From the NCBI GenBank assembly GCA_963678705.1, contig OY783213.1, positions 9,304,451-9,368,450 of the forward strand: a stretch of 64,000 nucleotides of DNA. Reading direction: 5' to 3'. Numbering within the stretch: the stretch's first letter is position 1; each line of letters starts with the position of its first letter. Positions 46,213 through 59,193 of the stretch are shown one piece after another. The notes beneath the pieces are model-generated. The model was not told the origin of the DNA. It made no database searches and was given only the letters and a program-made list of their open reading frames with translations. The stretch comes from Panorpa germanica. Its lineage: Eukaryota > Arthropoda > Insecta > Mecoptera > Panorpidae. Made by a program: the position numbers and the translations under genes.

Positions 46213-47484
46213 TATACATATAAATATTTCTACATTTCGTTTTTTTATAACGTATACCCCAAAAAGTCTTAATTTGGTTGAAATTTGAGTCGAATTAATA
46301 AACTTGATTTTTTACAGTTGTTGGTGAAATTATTTTACACGCTAATGCCGCTGAAATTCTTACAAATGTTCCATTTGACCACAACATTTGAAGGTTATGT
46401 TTGTTGTTCACATAAAATCTTCTTTTTGTGTTTATTAAAACTGAATGGAGTTATTCTGTTGTACGATGAATCATAAATAATATTTAATTACAGTAGTAAT
46501 ATTTTCTACTTACTTTATAAGAAAAAAAAAAATACGATGAATATTGATTAACTAATGTTTAATTAAGAAATGGTTGTAAATAAGCCGAGTTTTAATGCAT
46601 CGCTAAACCTTTCAATATTTATGATAATTAACTAAAGCTAAAGTATGCTATTTACTTAAAATTATTACTAGAAAAAAATCGTGATATAATTGAAAATTCT
46701 CACGGTAACAATAAAACATAAATATAATTACTAATCTATATGATTTATAGTTGATAAATAAATAAATATTTCTACATTTTTTAAATATAATTATTATGTA
46801 CATTTTTAGGTATATATATTTTGGCCGATGGTAAATAACATAACTCTCTCTTCAATAAGTTTTTATTTTTTATATAAAATGTTTTTTACTACCGTGAGAA
46901 ATTGAACTATTAATTACCAAAAATTCCGTGTGTCTTTTTGAATACCTGATTGAAATTATATTTGTGCATGCTAGAAATTTTACTTTCCAAGTGATAAAAA
47001 TGATTAGCTTATTTTAAATATGCGCCAGATTTTTATTATTTAATTTTTCCTTATCACAGCAACTTTCCCTTAAAAGTTTGTCAGTGATTGCCAATATGAT
47101 GAATATAGGCCCAGATTTCTGATAATTTATATTTGATGAAGCCCCTAGAGAGGAAAGAGGAGGGGGTGATCGTCAGTTTAAATATTGAATAACATATGTT
47201 AAATTCACTCTACAACAGTCCTATGGGAAAGAAATAAATAAAAAACAGTTGAACCGAAGATGCCGAATTATAAATAAATTTACATTAAGTTTTTAGATAA
47301 TAATTAATCCAAAAGTACTACAGGATCTTATTTTAAAAAAAAAAATTATTAATTAATTGTGTGTCTTTTAGCTTTACAATCTACAGTATTATATTTCTTA
47401 ATGCATTTCATTAAACTTAAATTATTTTAGACTTTTACTGCTTTCTGCTTCTTCTTCTCTCTCCTCATGTTCCCCATGAGCACC

Positions 47485-47876
47485 AGATAACCAGATTATT
47501 ATTTATTGTAATGTTTTTCGTTCCTTTTCTCTATTTCCGCCATCCACTTCTTTCCTTCACTGAATCCCTTTAATAACCGCACAATATTCTTCTCGCTCAT
47601 TACTTTTTCTGACAAGAAAACTTAATGTGCTCCAGTGTTTCAATTTCCATTCCGCACACTCTACACATCCTTTTCTCGCTATTTGCCCAGTATCTGTTTC
47701 CTTTCTCCTCGTTTCCCAATCTAAATCTGACAATCCTTCTCATGTTTTTTGTGTCTTTTTCTCTTAAGTAATGTGGTATCTCTCTCTCACAAATCCTTTT
47801 ATATCTTGTGTTGTAATTGCTCTTCTCGATTTTTTCTATTCTTTCCTGTTGCTGTATCTCCTTATCCAGATCTAAT
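47485..47876 (-). pseudogene. LINE reverse-transcriptase protein, C-terminal remnant
   Basis: Minus-strand translation from about 47872 gives a charged stretch with FRLGNEEKGNRYW followed by CRVCGMEIETLEHIKFSC. This is the RYW plus C-x2-C...H...C tail common at the end of insect LINE ORF2 proteins. A stop follows, but after a frameshift the similarity to the copy at 57496 continues (SEKNIVRLLKGFSEGKKW). The upstream enzyme domains are absent. A dead, 5'-truncated insertion. Confidence 0.7.
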
Positions 47877-48298
47877 TAAAATATTATTAATATAAAATAT
47901 TAAATATTAATGTTGACCGTAATCTTGATGAATTGACGAAATGAAACACCTCATATCTAGTCGGCACCAAATTTCTTTTGTCATGAGCAAATTATATTAC
48001 GTTTATCTTCCGCGTGGGTGTATTATGTCTACTCCGACCTCACAGCTGACAGCATAGTGCTCACAGTTTCAACTCATGACCAAATAAAAACAATAAACAG
48101 TTATTAATACATTTTTATGGTAATACTTGTTTGAACTTGATACTTCTCTTCATGTTTTGCACTGCGTCGCGCCCCGCAACGTCCCGCTTTGCTCCACCGA
48201 CTTGCTTACCATTTCTCTCTTTGTTTGAGGTAGTACTACAATACTATATGGCCCTGCGTCCTATTTATTTATGCCCGTTTTTTAATTTATTGGCCGTA

Positions 48299-48499
48299 TT
48301 ATGACGTAATGTCATCACCCACAATTCTTTGTCGGTTAAGAAGCTGCTGTTTTTGTTTATTCTCTTGAATTTTTAGTGTTGTTTGTTTTTTTACATTTTT
48401 AATCATTTCTAAGAATTGTTTTACTAATTTTATTTTATTTATTAAGTCCTCCAATCGGCCGCTATAGATATTTAACAATAGGTATGCGCCCAGAAACAT
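48299..48499 (-). CDS. Weak candidate open frame, minus strand
   Basis: Sixty-six codons from an ATG, rich in K, Q, I and L with a heptad-like stretch (YSGRLEDLINKIKLVKQFLE). No domain and no supporting neighbour. Could be a transposon remnant. Confidence 0.15.
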   Translation of the reverse strand: MFLGAYLLLNIYSGRLEDLINKIKLVKQFLEMIKNVKKQTTLKIQENKQKQQLLNRQRIVGDDITS

Positions 48500-49860
48500 C
48501 TATTTCTGATTTTAAAGTTAGAGGTAGTGTAAGAAATTATGTTAATTTAAACGATAGCGCATAGACGAACTGAAAAATGTGCAGGAACAAGAACGACGAA
48601 ATCTGTTTTTGTATGAAACGTGTTTTAATTTTTTACTGCATTATTTTGACTTATAAAATGAAAATGACTAAAATAAAACTAAAATACACATTTTTTCAAT
48701 ATGCTCAGCAGCTTGTCTGGGTTCGTCTTCCAACGTAACGTTGATTTCAAATTCCAGTAAGTTTTATACACCTGTTGCTCTTTTAGAGAATAATAGTGAA
48801 ATTATCCTTACAAATTACGTATTACTTTTAATAGTATTAGTAGAGTATTTTTTAAAAAGAAGGTTTAAGTGTTGGGTGTATATTATTGTTTGTAGCAGAT
48901 CTGACAAACTGCGTACAGTGCGAACAAGTGCACGCGCTTCGTTGTGCGTACATTCGATCGCCAACAAACAGTGAAATTATTTATTTTGTATGAAATAAAT
49001 TATATAATCTTAAAATATATTGTATTCTGTAGTAAATATCCGGGTATTGTTATCAGATTGAGTTCTGCTTTGATATACCGCAATAACCACCAGCGTGCGC
49101 TATATTAAATACAGATTATCTTAAATTTCTAAATTACTTGCTCAAACAAACGCATAGTGAAACTTCTAAAACACAAAAATAAACTATATTTGATTGCAAA
49201 AAACCTCAGAAAGTTAAATAAAGTAGATAAACAATTACCAATAAGATAAACAAAGACTTACTTTAACTTTCATATTATCTTTGAATTTTATATTTGTTTT
49301 TCAAACTGTACTTAGTTAAAATAAAACGTAAAACAAAATTCACTTAAAATTGACAAGGTTAATTTTATTTTAAAGAGGTATTCTTATTTTTATAAAATAA
49401 TTATTTATTAATTACTTGTTTTTCATTAAGTATATATTAATTGTATACAAAGTGGAGGCAGTATGTTAGCGAAAGGAACAACATAATTAAAAATATAGTT
49501 AAGGCTGCGCGGAGATTACTGCTTGTTTACTGAAATTGAATTCTGTGTTTTTAAAACGTTAAAATATTATCGCAGTGCCTCCTTTAATTCCACTAACATA
49601 TTTTGTTCATCATTTTTGTTTTCGAAGTGCATGCTGGTTATGGTTAAAGTAGAATAATTACCATTCGAGTGCAAATGGTAGTTGTAATGACTGCCAATTC
49701 ATCTTTGTCTTATTTTAAATAAATCAGCTTTAAGCTATTGATGATGAATAAACAGACAGGGTACGTGCATCTTAAACCCGAGATTCATCTGCCTATAAAT
49801 TCATCTAGAAGATGGTGAATTGCAGCATTTTGTCTGTGTCTGTGTATCTGTGTGCATTGT

Positions 49861-50444
49861 GATGTTAATAAATGTGTATTGGCGTGTCTATTTTATTAAA
49901 TATCTAAATATTGACGAAGATATAGCAATTAAAAGTTTGAATTGTAGTTTTAGCGCTAGAAATGGTCGGCCATATTTGTATGACGTGAAATGCATTTTAA
50001 CATCAGTTATTTGTTGAGTAGGTCAGTGCTGTGGTAATGTTTTGTAGCTGTTGGTAGTCAAAATAATCAAGTCAAATCAAAGAATAATAAGTTTTTATTT
50101 TATTTAACCCTGCTAAAGCAGACATAATATTGAAATTTTATTGTTCCTTGAAATAGCTGTAAATAATATTTGATATTTTGATATATAAATACATATAGCA
50201 GAGATTTATGAGCTGTAAGGTTGGTAACCTTACACCAGGATTGTGATGTCACATGCACTTGGAATCTTTACAATATTGAATCCCTTTAATAATTAAAGAG
50301 ACAAAATGACTTTTTTAATTGTTAATATCTCTTAACATATAAGGAGTTATTAAAAAATAATTGAACATTTGAGGTTCTAGTAACCCACTTTATCAATATA
50401 TAGTACAGTTTTATAGAAATTAAGACATAGGACACAAGCCCATT
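49861..50444 (+). mobile_element. MITE family 1, copy 4, left end missing
   Basis: Homology starts abruptly at GATGTTAATAAATG and runs to the intact right terminus GGACACAAGCCCATT. The first 75 or so bases of the family, including the left inverted repeat, are absent. The internal palindrome TGTAAGGTT GGT AACCTTACA is perfect here. Confidence 0.88.
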
Positions 50445-52333
50445 ACATTTAATTGTTTTGTTAAAAGAGTTGTTGTCGCAAAGGGTTCCAATTATTGTTA
50501 CATTATACAGGGTGTTCTACTGGCACAACAGAGATTCACAACCATAAAAATTCCTCCATCCAAAGAACCTGTTACATAACCTCAAAATTAATAACTTTAT
50601 TAAACATTAAAGCCAATAATTTAAATAAAATTAAAACATAAATGTATATTAAAATAATAAATTAAAACATAAGATACCATTGAACGTAATATTTATGTTT
50701 TAATCTTAGTTAAATTATTGATTTGGCTGTCATAAATCTGTAATAACTAGTGTTTAATATTTATCAAATAATTACATAGGTTTACCTGCACGTCTACCTA
50801 CAATTGTATAACGGCATTTTATTAAATGATGAATTGAACCAGTTGGAAACGTTAATTGAAAGTTAGAAATTAATCAATATAATTAATGCGTTTTTAAAAC
50901 ATTTACAATAAGCAGTTGAGTAAACTTATAATAAAATTTAAGATAAACCAGAACAAGATCTTCCATTGATAATGATGCATTAATTACTTAATTTAAATCT
51001 GGAAAAATCTTGTGAATCAATGATACATTAATCATATTTTTATCACCAATAACACGTATTTAAATAATAAATTGTGTCTTTATATATATTTTTGAAATAT
51101 CTTTCCCACAATTTATAAAAAAAGTACAGTTTTATATAAATTTGTTTGACTAATTTTAAATTAGATTTCAAGTTTTTTGTAAACATGTTAAAATAATTTA
51201 ATATTCAAATATAACTGTAGTGATTTTGAGTGATGTGGGAGTGTACTACGGATGGAGGTGCATTATTTGCTTTGTTTTTGATCAGAGTTTAACAACATAA
51301 AGTCGGAGTACTCTTGAGACGAAACGAATCAAGTCGACGGTTGCACAAAGTCTGTTCCAGTATGAGATTGATATAATTCAAATGTTATACATATTAAAAT
51401 TAATTCATTAATTCAATTGAAACTTTTATAATTATATTATTAAATTATGTATTTTAATTAAATAGTACAATTAGTTTTAATAGGGTTTTTGTCCATCCTG
51501 CTTTTTTAATCTTTAAATCAGTGCTCTCTGATGGAATGCCTCAAGTTCTCAGCTGTATCGCTAAAACCGTTATGCGAGATTTGTTTTACGTGTATTTCAC
51601 AATCGCATATACGAGATATTCTATACACCGCACTGTGCAAGCAACCAGCATGTGTCTCGTACAAAACGTAAGAAATGATAAGTTTTAACACATGGCTGGA
51701 CTGGCTGGCAGTGCTGATGCGACGGTTTCAGTTTGTATAAAGGAATATTCAGGATGAGTGAACAGATTAACGGGATAATGAAGGTGTTGTAGAGATAAGA
51801 TTTAGATTTGTATTCCTACATCTGCATTCGAACTTTTAACCTCAACGCAGCAATTAATTTTGTTAAATATTTTTGTAAATATTTATCCATAAAATCTGTC
51901 AAACTTCTGCTACATAACCTCACTTATTTATTTTAATTTTTGCACCTTGCATCTACAATCATATCTTATCCGTTAATAGTGAAAAGCCGGAAATTGATTA
52001 GTACTTTGTTGCTGTCGTAAAACTTGCACAAATAAGAACATTAGCAATGCTAATGTTTTTCAAAATAAAGAAAAGGATATAGTAAAATTGTATATTGTGT
52101 TTAGAATAAATGTTTCCATCCAGAGACCGACATCGATGGAGCTGTTTAAAAAGTATTTGTCATAGAGTAATTATAGAATGCATTGTAATTAACAAAAATG
52201 TGATATTCAATTAAATATGCAATTGATTCTTGAACTAAATATTATACTCTGTGTTTTTCTTTACTTGTTGGAATGGTGAAATACTTTTTCGGATTTATCT
52301 ATGGTATTTACGTAAAAGCTACATTGTTGTTTT

Positions 52334-52400
52334 TTAATCCGGCCAAGTCCGGTACATTACTCCCGAACGTGCCGGATTAAGAAGAGATTACTGTATTTTG
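52334..52400. mobile_element. pogo/Tigger-like terminal fragment
   Basis: Contains TTAATCCGGC and its complement GCCGGATTAA (52334-52343 and 52371-52380) around CCCGAACGTGCC, then AAGAAGAGATTACTGTA. Reverse-complemented this resembles the CAGTA...TTAATCCGGCACGTTCGGG ends of pogo/Tigger transposons. No partner end was found nearby. Confidence 0.5.
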
Positions 52401-52633
52401 TTTGATACATCTATGAAAAACATTTCACGTATAACTATTTCTCAATTTTTCACTGCCTTTTATTGGAGTTTTATTGAAACATGCTGAGGATTATTTAATA
52501 AATGACATCTGTATTGCCGTAAAACAAATTTAAATAACTTAATCCTATACTACATCAAATAACACAATATTAATTAATATTTAAATGTATATTACTTTGA
52601 ATCTAAAATAGAATGTACTTTTATACAGTTGCG

Positions 52634-52870
52634 TTTTTTTTTTTTTTATAGGTTAGAATTAGTTTCACTCCATGTGTTCGATGCCTCCGCTTGCTACAGA
52701 TAGACTCTGCATGGTATTTCTACCTTGTGCGGCTATACCTCCTTCGTGTAGTGGTCTCCATGGACCGACACCTTCTACCAGGAAACTGGTCTTCCAGTGG
52801 ACATAGAACTTGATGATTATGACGCAAGAAGTATTGCACAACTGTTAAGCCACATTCTCAGCTTCTGTTT
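52634..52870 (-). mobile_element. Poly(A)-tailed retroelement 3' end
   Basis: On the minus strand this unusually GC-rich segment ends in CTAACCTATA and a run of 14 A (T run 52634-52647 on the plus strand). That is the layout of a 5'-truncated LINE or processed transcript. Plus and minus frames are open for only 40-50 codons and I cannot name the source. Confidence 0.5.
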
Positions 52871-53921
52871 TAATTTTAGTTTTAATTTAATGTTTAATTA
52901 GTTAGTGCGCTAGTAATATATATTTTGACAGATTTTGTTGTTATGGTCAGAAATAATGTCGAAAAGTAATTTTACTTTAACAGAGTGTCACTTATTGTAT
53001 AGGTTATAATATAATAAACATCCCGCTGAAAACAGTTACATATATTATAAGTTTTTTTACCATAAAAAAGATTACTTTGACATAACATTTTTAAGGTTAT
53101 ATAACAAAAGTCATCTTTCGCATACATTTACATTTTCTGAAGTGTTGAAGTGAAATATTTTTTATGTCTTTTGCATTTATACAATGACAATGTTACAGAA
53201 TTAATAATTATTTAAATTATTAACAATTTAAAATTGAAACAATAGCTGAGATTAATACTTATGCCAATTTCTTTGCGACTTGAACATAAATTACACAAAC
53301 ATAGATAGTGCGTAAAATAAGACAGCATTCTCTTTAAAAACTTACTCATATTATCCATTCAGTTTTTTTCACTTTTCTCTTCAGTAGTAGTTTCATACAC
53401 TTCACAAATATCAGTATCGACGTGTTTGTTCCAAGTTAACCATCTATCTATGTCTAATTTGTTTCAACGAGTATCAACGACTTACCAAGTTCAATGATAT
53501 CGAAACATGGAGTAATAGCACCACACTCAGAGCTAGATTCTTCGCGCAATCGTGATTCATATTCGCAATTAATTTCTAATTAGCTAATAATATATTCATA
53601 ATAAAATAATGTATGAATGTTTTTTACTTGATTTAATAGGATTTGTACCCGGACTTTGATGATTGTTGTATTTTAAACTTGTGTTTAATCATGTGCTCTC
53701 ACTTTTTGAACGATGAAAGACAGAGATGACATACGAGGAGATAAACTAACATGTAATCGAAAGTAACGAAACTTAATATTTTTGTTTTCGAAAAATTAGG
53801 AATAAGACAACTTTATTTGACTCTGTGAATTCTCCCAGCACAAAACTTTGACACATCGAAATTGATTATTAATAAGTGAACGTTAAAGTAATTATAACTT
53901 TTATTTGAGAGAATCCTAACC

Positions 53922-54501
53922 TTGAAATTGATGTTAATAAATGTGTATTGGCGTGTTTATTTTATTAAATATCTAAATGTTGACGGAGATATAGCAATTA
54001 AAAGTTTGAATTGTAGTTTCAGCGCTAAAAAAAGGTCGACCATATTTGTATGACGTGAAATGCATTTTAACGTCAGTTATTTGTTGAGTAGGTCAGTGCT
54101 ATGGTAATGTTTTGTAGCTGTTGGTAGTCAAATAATAAAGTCAAGTCAAAGAATAATAAGTTTTTATTTTATTTAACTCTGCTATGGCAGACATAATATT
54201 GAAATTTTATTGTTCCTTGAAATAGCTGTAAATAATATTTGATATTTTAAAATATAAATACATATAGCAGAGATTTATGAGCTGTAAGGTTGGCAGCGGT
54301 TGTGATGTCACATGCACTTGGAATTTGTACAACGTTGAATCCCTTTAATAATTAAAGAGACAAAATGACTTTTTTAATTGTTAATATCTCTTAACATAAG
54401 AAGTTATTAAAAAATAATTGAACATTTGAAGTTCTAATAACCCACTTTATCAATATATAGTACACTTTTGTAGAAATTAAGACATAGGACACAAGCCCAT
54501 T
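53922..54501 (+). mobile_element. MITE family 1, copy 5, left end missing
   Basis: Begins at TTGAAATTGATGTTAATAA, within about 12 bp of the break in copy 4, and runs to the intact right terminus. The interior is otherwise close to copies 2 and 4. Confidence 0.88.
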
Positions 54502-56337
54502 GTTTCACTTGCAACACAGCTTTTGAATCATATTGTGGCATAATATATTTTAAATCATGATTTACAACATTCATAAATAATACTAGTTTATCATTAAACT
54601 TATACTACTAAAAACTAAACGTTGTTAGATTAATTAAAACGCATTAATAATTACCGTTTTGTTTATCCGCTCGGTCCTATATGTTGGTTCTAATTCGTTT
54701 TCTAAACTGGTTGATTTCACGACGATAAAATAATTTACATTTGACCCCATCGAGATTCGTGTGTTGGTTTGTGACGAGACGATAAAGTTGGCGATACCGT
54801 TTTGTCTCTACCTTTCATATCTCATATTCCTTCCTGTTACCCCCCTGCCCTTCCTTGACTCTCGGCCCTCCTTCATTGCCTCGTGCCCTTCATTCGGTAA
54901 GACATTGCAGATGCTTGTATACTTCGACGTTATTTTGTTTCTTTGTATCTTGTGTTTTGACACTTTTACAGTTAAGAGTATATATCGGGTTTGGCAATAT
55001 TTAGGACGCTGAGAACTTTGGCAAGGTAGGAAAATGTTTAACTGGATATAGTTTTCAAGGACATTAACTGCTTTCGAAGATTAAAGGTATGTTAATATGT
55101 ATTTCTTTGATTACACGACGCCAATAACTTTAAAACACAAATTAATTTTAGTATCTCCCATTCCCACTAACTGTTTTGATATTTAATTTACTGTTTTTAT
55201 TTAATATTGTAATCTAGATTTCAGGTTCTCGTTTTAGCATTTCTTTTCACATTTGTGTTTTGTTTAAGTTTAGTTAATTTAGTTGGTGCGTATGTATCGT
55301 TAGTAATATAAATTTTGACAGTTCGACAAAATTGTATGTAAAATTAGTTATAGAAATTGTTTTCTCTTCTATATTTTTCAACAACTGACATTTAACTTCT
55401 TTTAAAAGTAAATCCTACTGCATTTTGACAGATTGTCACATTTTGGAGGTTATAATATAATATAGTTTTTCTTAATTTAATATTTTTAATTTAAAACATT
55501 GGACCTTGTAAGGTTCTAAAAAAACGAAGAAAACTTAAAAAATAAATTAAATTAAAAATGGTACTGTGAATGACTACGTGTATTGCCATATGCTAAACAA
55601 TTTAAATTAAATACAAAATTAAATTAAAGCAGTGAGTAGGAATGATACTTAATATTCGAGTTACTAACAAAAAATAAATTATTGTTTCTTTCAATTTAAA
55701 TCGTAGCTTTCATTAAAGATACAGAAGTACGAAAAAGGTATCTCTTATGACTCTATAATCCTTACAAAGGTCATCTTAAGATTTAAGCTATCTAAACAAT
55801 GGCGTTTTATTATAATTCTATTAATCCGAAAGAGTCATTTTATGATTTCATTTATGTTTAAGTTATTGTTCCCTAATATGGGTCTAGCAAGATTGTCTTA
55901 TGGCAGTTTAGCTTTAAGACTAAATGAGTAGTCTCTCATGAGTAGTAGTATTATTTGTCTCTCTCTCTCTATATTTTACGACAAAGTCAAACGTATGCGA
56001 TCAAAGATAGTATATATTATTTGTGTCTTGTTTTCTAATTTATTTATCCAAAACAAACTTAATTACTGTAGCGTTAACTACAAAGTAGGTGTTATGATAG
56101 AACAGTATGCGTTAATTTGCGTTGAAAACAAACCTGTCAGAAATATGTACCAACAATATCCAAATACATAAGTTGAAAAGAAATTTGTCAAAAGTCTGTC
56201 TTATTTGACGCATGTAATAGCCGACATAAATATTTATCAAGAAACATAAATCATGAACTGTAATTTATTCTAAAACATTATTGATTGATACGCATAAGTT
56301 CAGAGAGTGAACTACAGTTGTAACGTTCTTACTCGAG

Positions 56338-56419
56338 ATGGAGCCCTGTCGTCTAACGAGGCAACACTCCGGGGGAAGTCTTTGCCGTGGATTTGCACTA
56401 GGTTCTGGATCAAATTCAG
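56338..56419 (+). CDS. Candidate first coding exon of an unidentified gene
   Basis: An ATG opens a GC-rich 82-bp stretch beginning MEPCRLTRQHSGGS and ending in serine and glycine, followed by a consensus splice donor TTCAG/GTAAAT at 56420. An in-frame TGA lies shortly upstream. Composition contrasts with the flanks. It ends in phase 1, which does not join directly to the candidate exon at 58195 (phase 2), so if both belong to one gene another exon is missing. Chance is a real alternative for so short a frame. Confidence 0.3.
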
Positions 56420-56456
56420 GTAAATGTATGACAACTATATTTTTGTAAACACTCCA

Positions 56457-57097
56457 AATGGGCTTGTGTTCTATGTCTTATAATTTCTATAAAAGTGTAC
56501 TATATATTGATACAGTGGGTTACTAGAACCTCAAATGTTCAATTATTTTTTAATAACTCCTTATATGTTAAGAGATGTTAACAATTAAAAAAGTCATTTT
56601 GTCTCTTTAATTATTAAAGGGATTCAACGTTGTACACATTCCAAGCGCATGTGACATCACAATCCTTGTGTAACGTTACCAACCTTACAGCTCATAAATC
56701 TCTGCTATGTATATTTATATATCAAAATATCAAATATTATTTACAGCTATTTCTAGGAACAATGAAATTTCAATATTATGTCTGCCGTAACCGGGTTAAA
56801 TAAAATAAAAACTTATTATTCTTCGACTTGACTTGATTATTTGACTACCAACAGCTACAGAACATTACCACAGCACTGACCTACTCAACAAATAACTGAC
56901 GTTAAAATGCATTTCACGTCATACAAATATGGCCGACCATTTATAGCGCTAAAACTACAATTCAAACTTTTAATTGCTATATATCCGTCAACATTTAGAT
57001 ATTTAATAAAATAGACACGCCAATACACAAATATTAACATCAATTTCAATCAACAATTGAAAAATCGACCACTAAAAAATGAGGACACAAGCCCATT
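56457..57097 (-). mobile_element. MITE family 1, copy 6
   Basis: Complete copy with both termini (AATGGGCTTGTGTTCT and AGGACACAAGCCCATT). Its left border lies 37 bp after the splice-donor-like GTAAATG that ends the candidate exon at 56338-56419, so it would sit inside that intron if the exon is real. Confidence 0.9.
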
Positions 57098-57495
57098 GTT
57101 CAAATTATATTCAACATTCATACGGGCAAACCATATTACATTTCAGGCATCTCTTTACTTCTATACATTGTGCTTGAGTTCATTATTTTGACCTTGAGTT
57201 CTTTGAACATTTTAACGAATATTGAAGCCAACAAAAAATCCTTTTGCAATAAAATTACACCATAATAATTGTCCAATTAGAGTAATGGCAGCATATTATA
57301 AATATGATCTGTTTATTACCAAATATTTTTGTTTTTATGTATGCATTTTTATGATCTTTCGACTGATAGTTGATAATAATACAGGAGTAAAGCGTTTCGT
57401 TCTCTATTTTTCAACTTTTTGAATTGCATAATGAAATTACTTAAATTTTGACTTTGAGAAAATACATTCACAGTATAATAAATAATAGCTGAGGA

Positions 57496-57760
57496 TACAA
57501 GAGGATTTGAGAGAGACAGATATACGAATTAGATTGGGAAACAAAGAGAAAATCAGCAGATACTGGAAAATAGAGAGAAAAGGGTGTGCTAGAGAGAGAT
57601 ATAAACGCTGGAGTACATCAAATATTCATGTGCGAAAAGACTAAAAAGTGAAAAGAAGATTGTGCAGTTATTAATAGGTGGCAGTGAAGGGAGGTGGTGG
57701 ATAGAGGAAGGGCAGACTGGAAACAAGAGGGAGAGAAGCAGTAGAGGTCTAGAGCAGTAG
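57496..57760 (+). pseudogene. LINE C-terminal remnant, second copy
   Basis: Plus-strand translation gives IRLGNKEKISRYWKIERKGC and, after a frameshift, TLEYIKYSCAKR and SEKKIVQLLIGGSEGRWW. The same order of motifs occurs in the remnant at 47485-47876, so both come from one LINE family. Stops and a frameshift show it is not functional. Confidence 0.65.
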
Positions 57761-58156
57761 AGGAAATTTGTCTACTTTGTTTGTATTCTTTTTTTTTTCT
57801 TTTGTAACGAGTGAGAATTGGTAGGTAGTATGTAAGTAAGCACAATGATATGTAATTGAAGGATTTAAAGCGGAAGAATATAGTGACTAATAGCAAAAAC
57901 ATTACAATAAAATATTAACTGAGTTCAAACTTAAAGTCTTCTTCAAAATGTAGACTGATAGCACTTAGAATATGGGTGTAATTACAATTTTTGAGAACGT
58001 CTGTAATTAAAATTGTTTTATTATATGTAAAAATCATACAGTGTGTGCACGGCTGCATCATTCCAAAGCTGATAATTGTTGAACGTCATTGTGCTGATAG
58101 ATTCTATTAAAACTAGATTTCGGCGATGTGTATTTTTAGCCACTTAGAAAGGCTAA

Positions 58157-58477
58157 ACAAAAATAAACGGTGACAGTGTATTCTCACCTTATAGAAAAAA
58201 AACAACACTGTATTTTGAAGAAAACACTATTGGATATGCTGACGATATGTGTCGGATTCTCAAGTTCTTCTTCGAATCAGCAACTGATCAGCAGTGTCGC
58301 TTTTTAGATAAACTATTCAAGCTACATTTGGGGACCGTAACGCGGCTTAAAAAACCAATATCAAATGTTCAGTTTAGTGCCTCCTCCGTCCCTATGGATC
58401 ACTTAATTTATAAAGAACCGGAAACAGGACCGATAATAGTTATTCTTCCACAAAACAAATTGAAGAACAATAATTAA
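58157..58477 (+). CDS. Candidate terminal coding exon of an unidentified gene
   Basis: Open from the TAA at 58154-58156 to TAA at 58475-58477. The translation has mixed, globular-protein composition (for example FFFESATDQQCRFLDKLFKL and PETGPIIVILPQ), unlike the low-complexity frames around it. A good 3' splice site, TTCTCACCTTATAG, ends at 58194, so the exon may begin at 58195 in phase 2. There is also an internal ATG at 58247. I do not recognise the family. It could be the last exon of a plus-strand gene or a fossil gene fragment. Confidence 0.4.
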   Translation, partial: TKINGDSVFSPYRKKTTLYFEENTIGYADDMCRILKFFFESATDQQCRFLDKLFKLHLGTVTRLKKPISNVQFSASSVPMDHLIYKEPETGPIIVILPQNKLKNNN

Positions 58478-59193
58478 TATTTTGATCTATTCATTACTTC
58501 AAATAATAATATAAATAGAATACAAAACAAAATTTAACATATGGATATTATGACCCTTCCATAAAATAATTTGATCTGACCTGCTTCATCACCAATGCCT
58601 TTTTATCGACCTCTCTCTCTCCCACTAATACTATTACAGTATTATTTATCTCATTTGCTCCGTTAGCGGTGTCTTGCTTAGTTCATTGCTCTCACTGGCT
58701 CGGTAGATGACCGCTGTTCAAGTTGTACAGAGAGTATTCCTTTGGATTGGGATTTGGATGCTGAATACCACGAATATGTGTGGATCTGTAATCTGTATGT
58801 ATGGCGTATGCCGTATGGAGTATGAAGCACACTATTACGGAACAGTGCGACTTGCTTTCATAATTCAATCAAAATCATACAATTTTAAGATGTAACATTC
58901 AATTGAGACTTACAAGTTTAAATCCATCAGCTGTTTTATCAGTTCTTGGGGATGAAAAGTTTTATTAAGTGTGTTGACGGCGCACACGGCGGTGTGTTTT
59001 TACACATGTTTTTATTTGATAATTAAAAACTTAATGAAAAGATGCATACATTGTTTATTGCAAGTCTTAATTTTATAATGATATAGCTATTTAAAATTTG
59101 TATATTATTTTCCGTATAATTAATCTTATTATACATGACGTAGTCAATGATGTTGGGATAGGTTATTTGCATTTGCTTTAACGGGAGCAGAAA

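Larger units (their letters stand above)
46213..49860. other. Intergenic DNA downstream of the microRNA cluster
   Basis: Apart from the LINE remnant and one weak frame I see nothing. A GC-richer stretch near 48165-48215 (GCGTCGCGCCCCGCAACG) may belong to a transposon end. Confidence 0.45.
50445..56337. other. Intergenic DNA with transposon fragments
   Basis: Outside the pogo-like, poly(A)-tailed and MITE 1 entries there is a lone TACAGGGTGTTCTACTGGC terminus-like sequence near 50508. The frame at 54761-55012 lacks protein character. Confidence 0.45.

Noticed and set aside
57618-57902. 94-codon minus-strand frame
   Set aside because: It overlaps the LINE remnant read on the plus strand and has serine/leucine-rich composition expected from the complement of purine-rich DNA.
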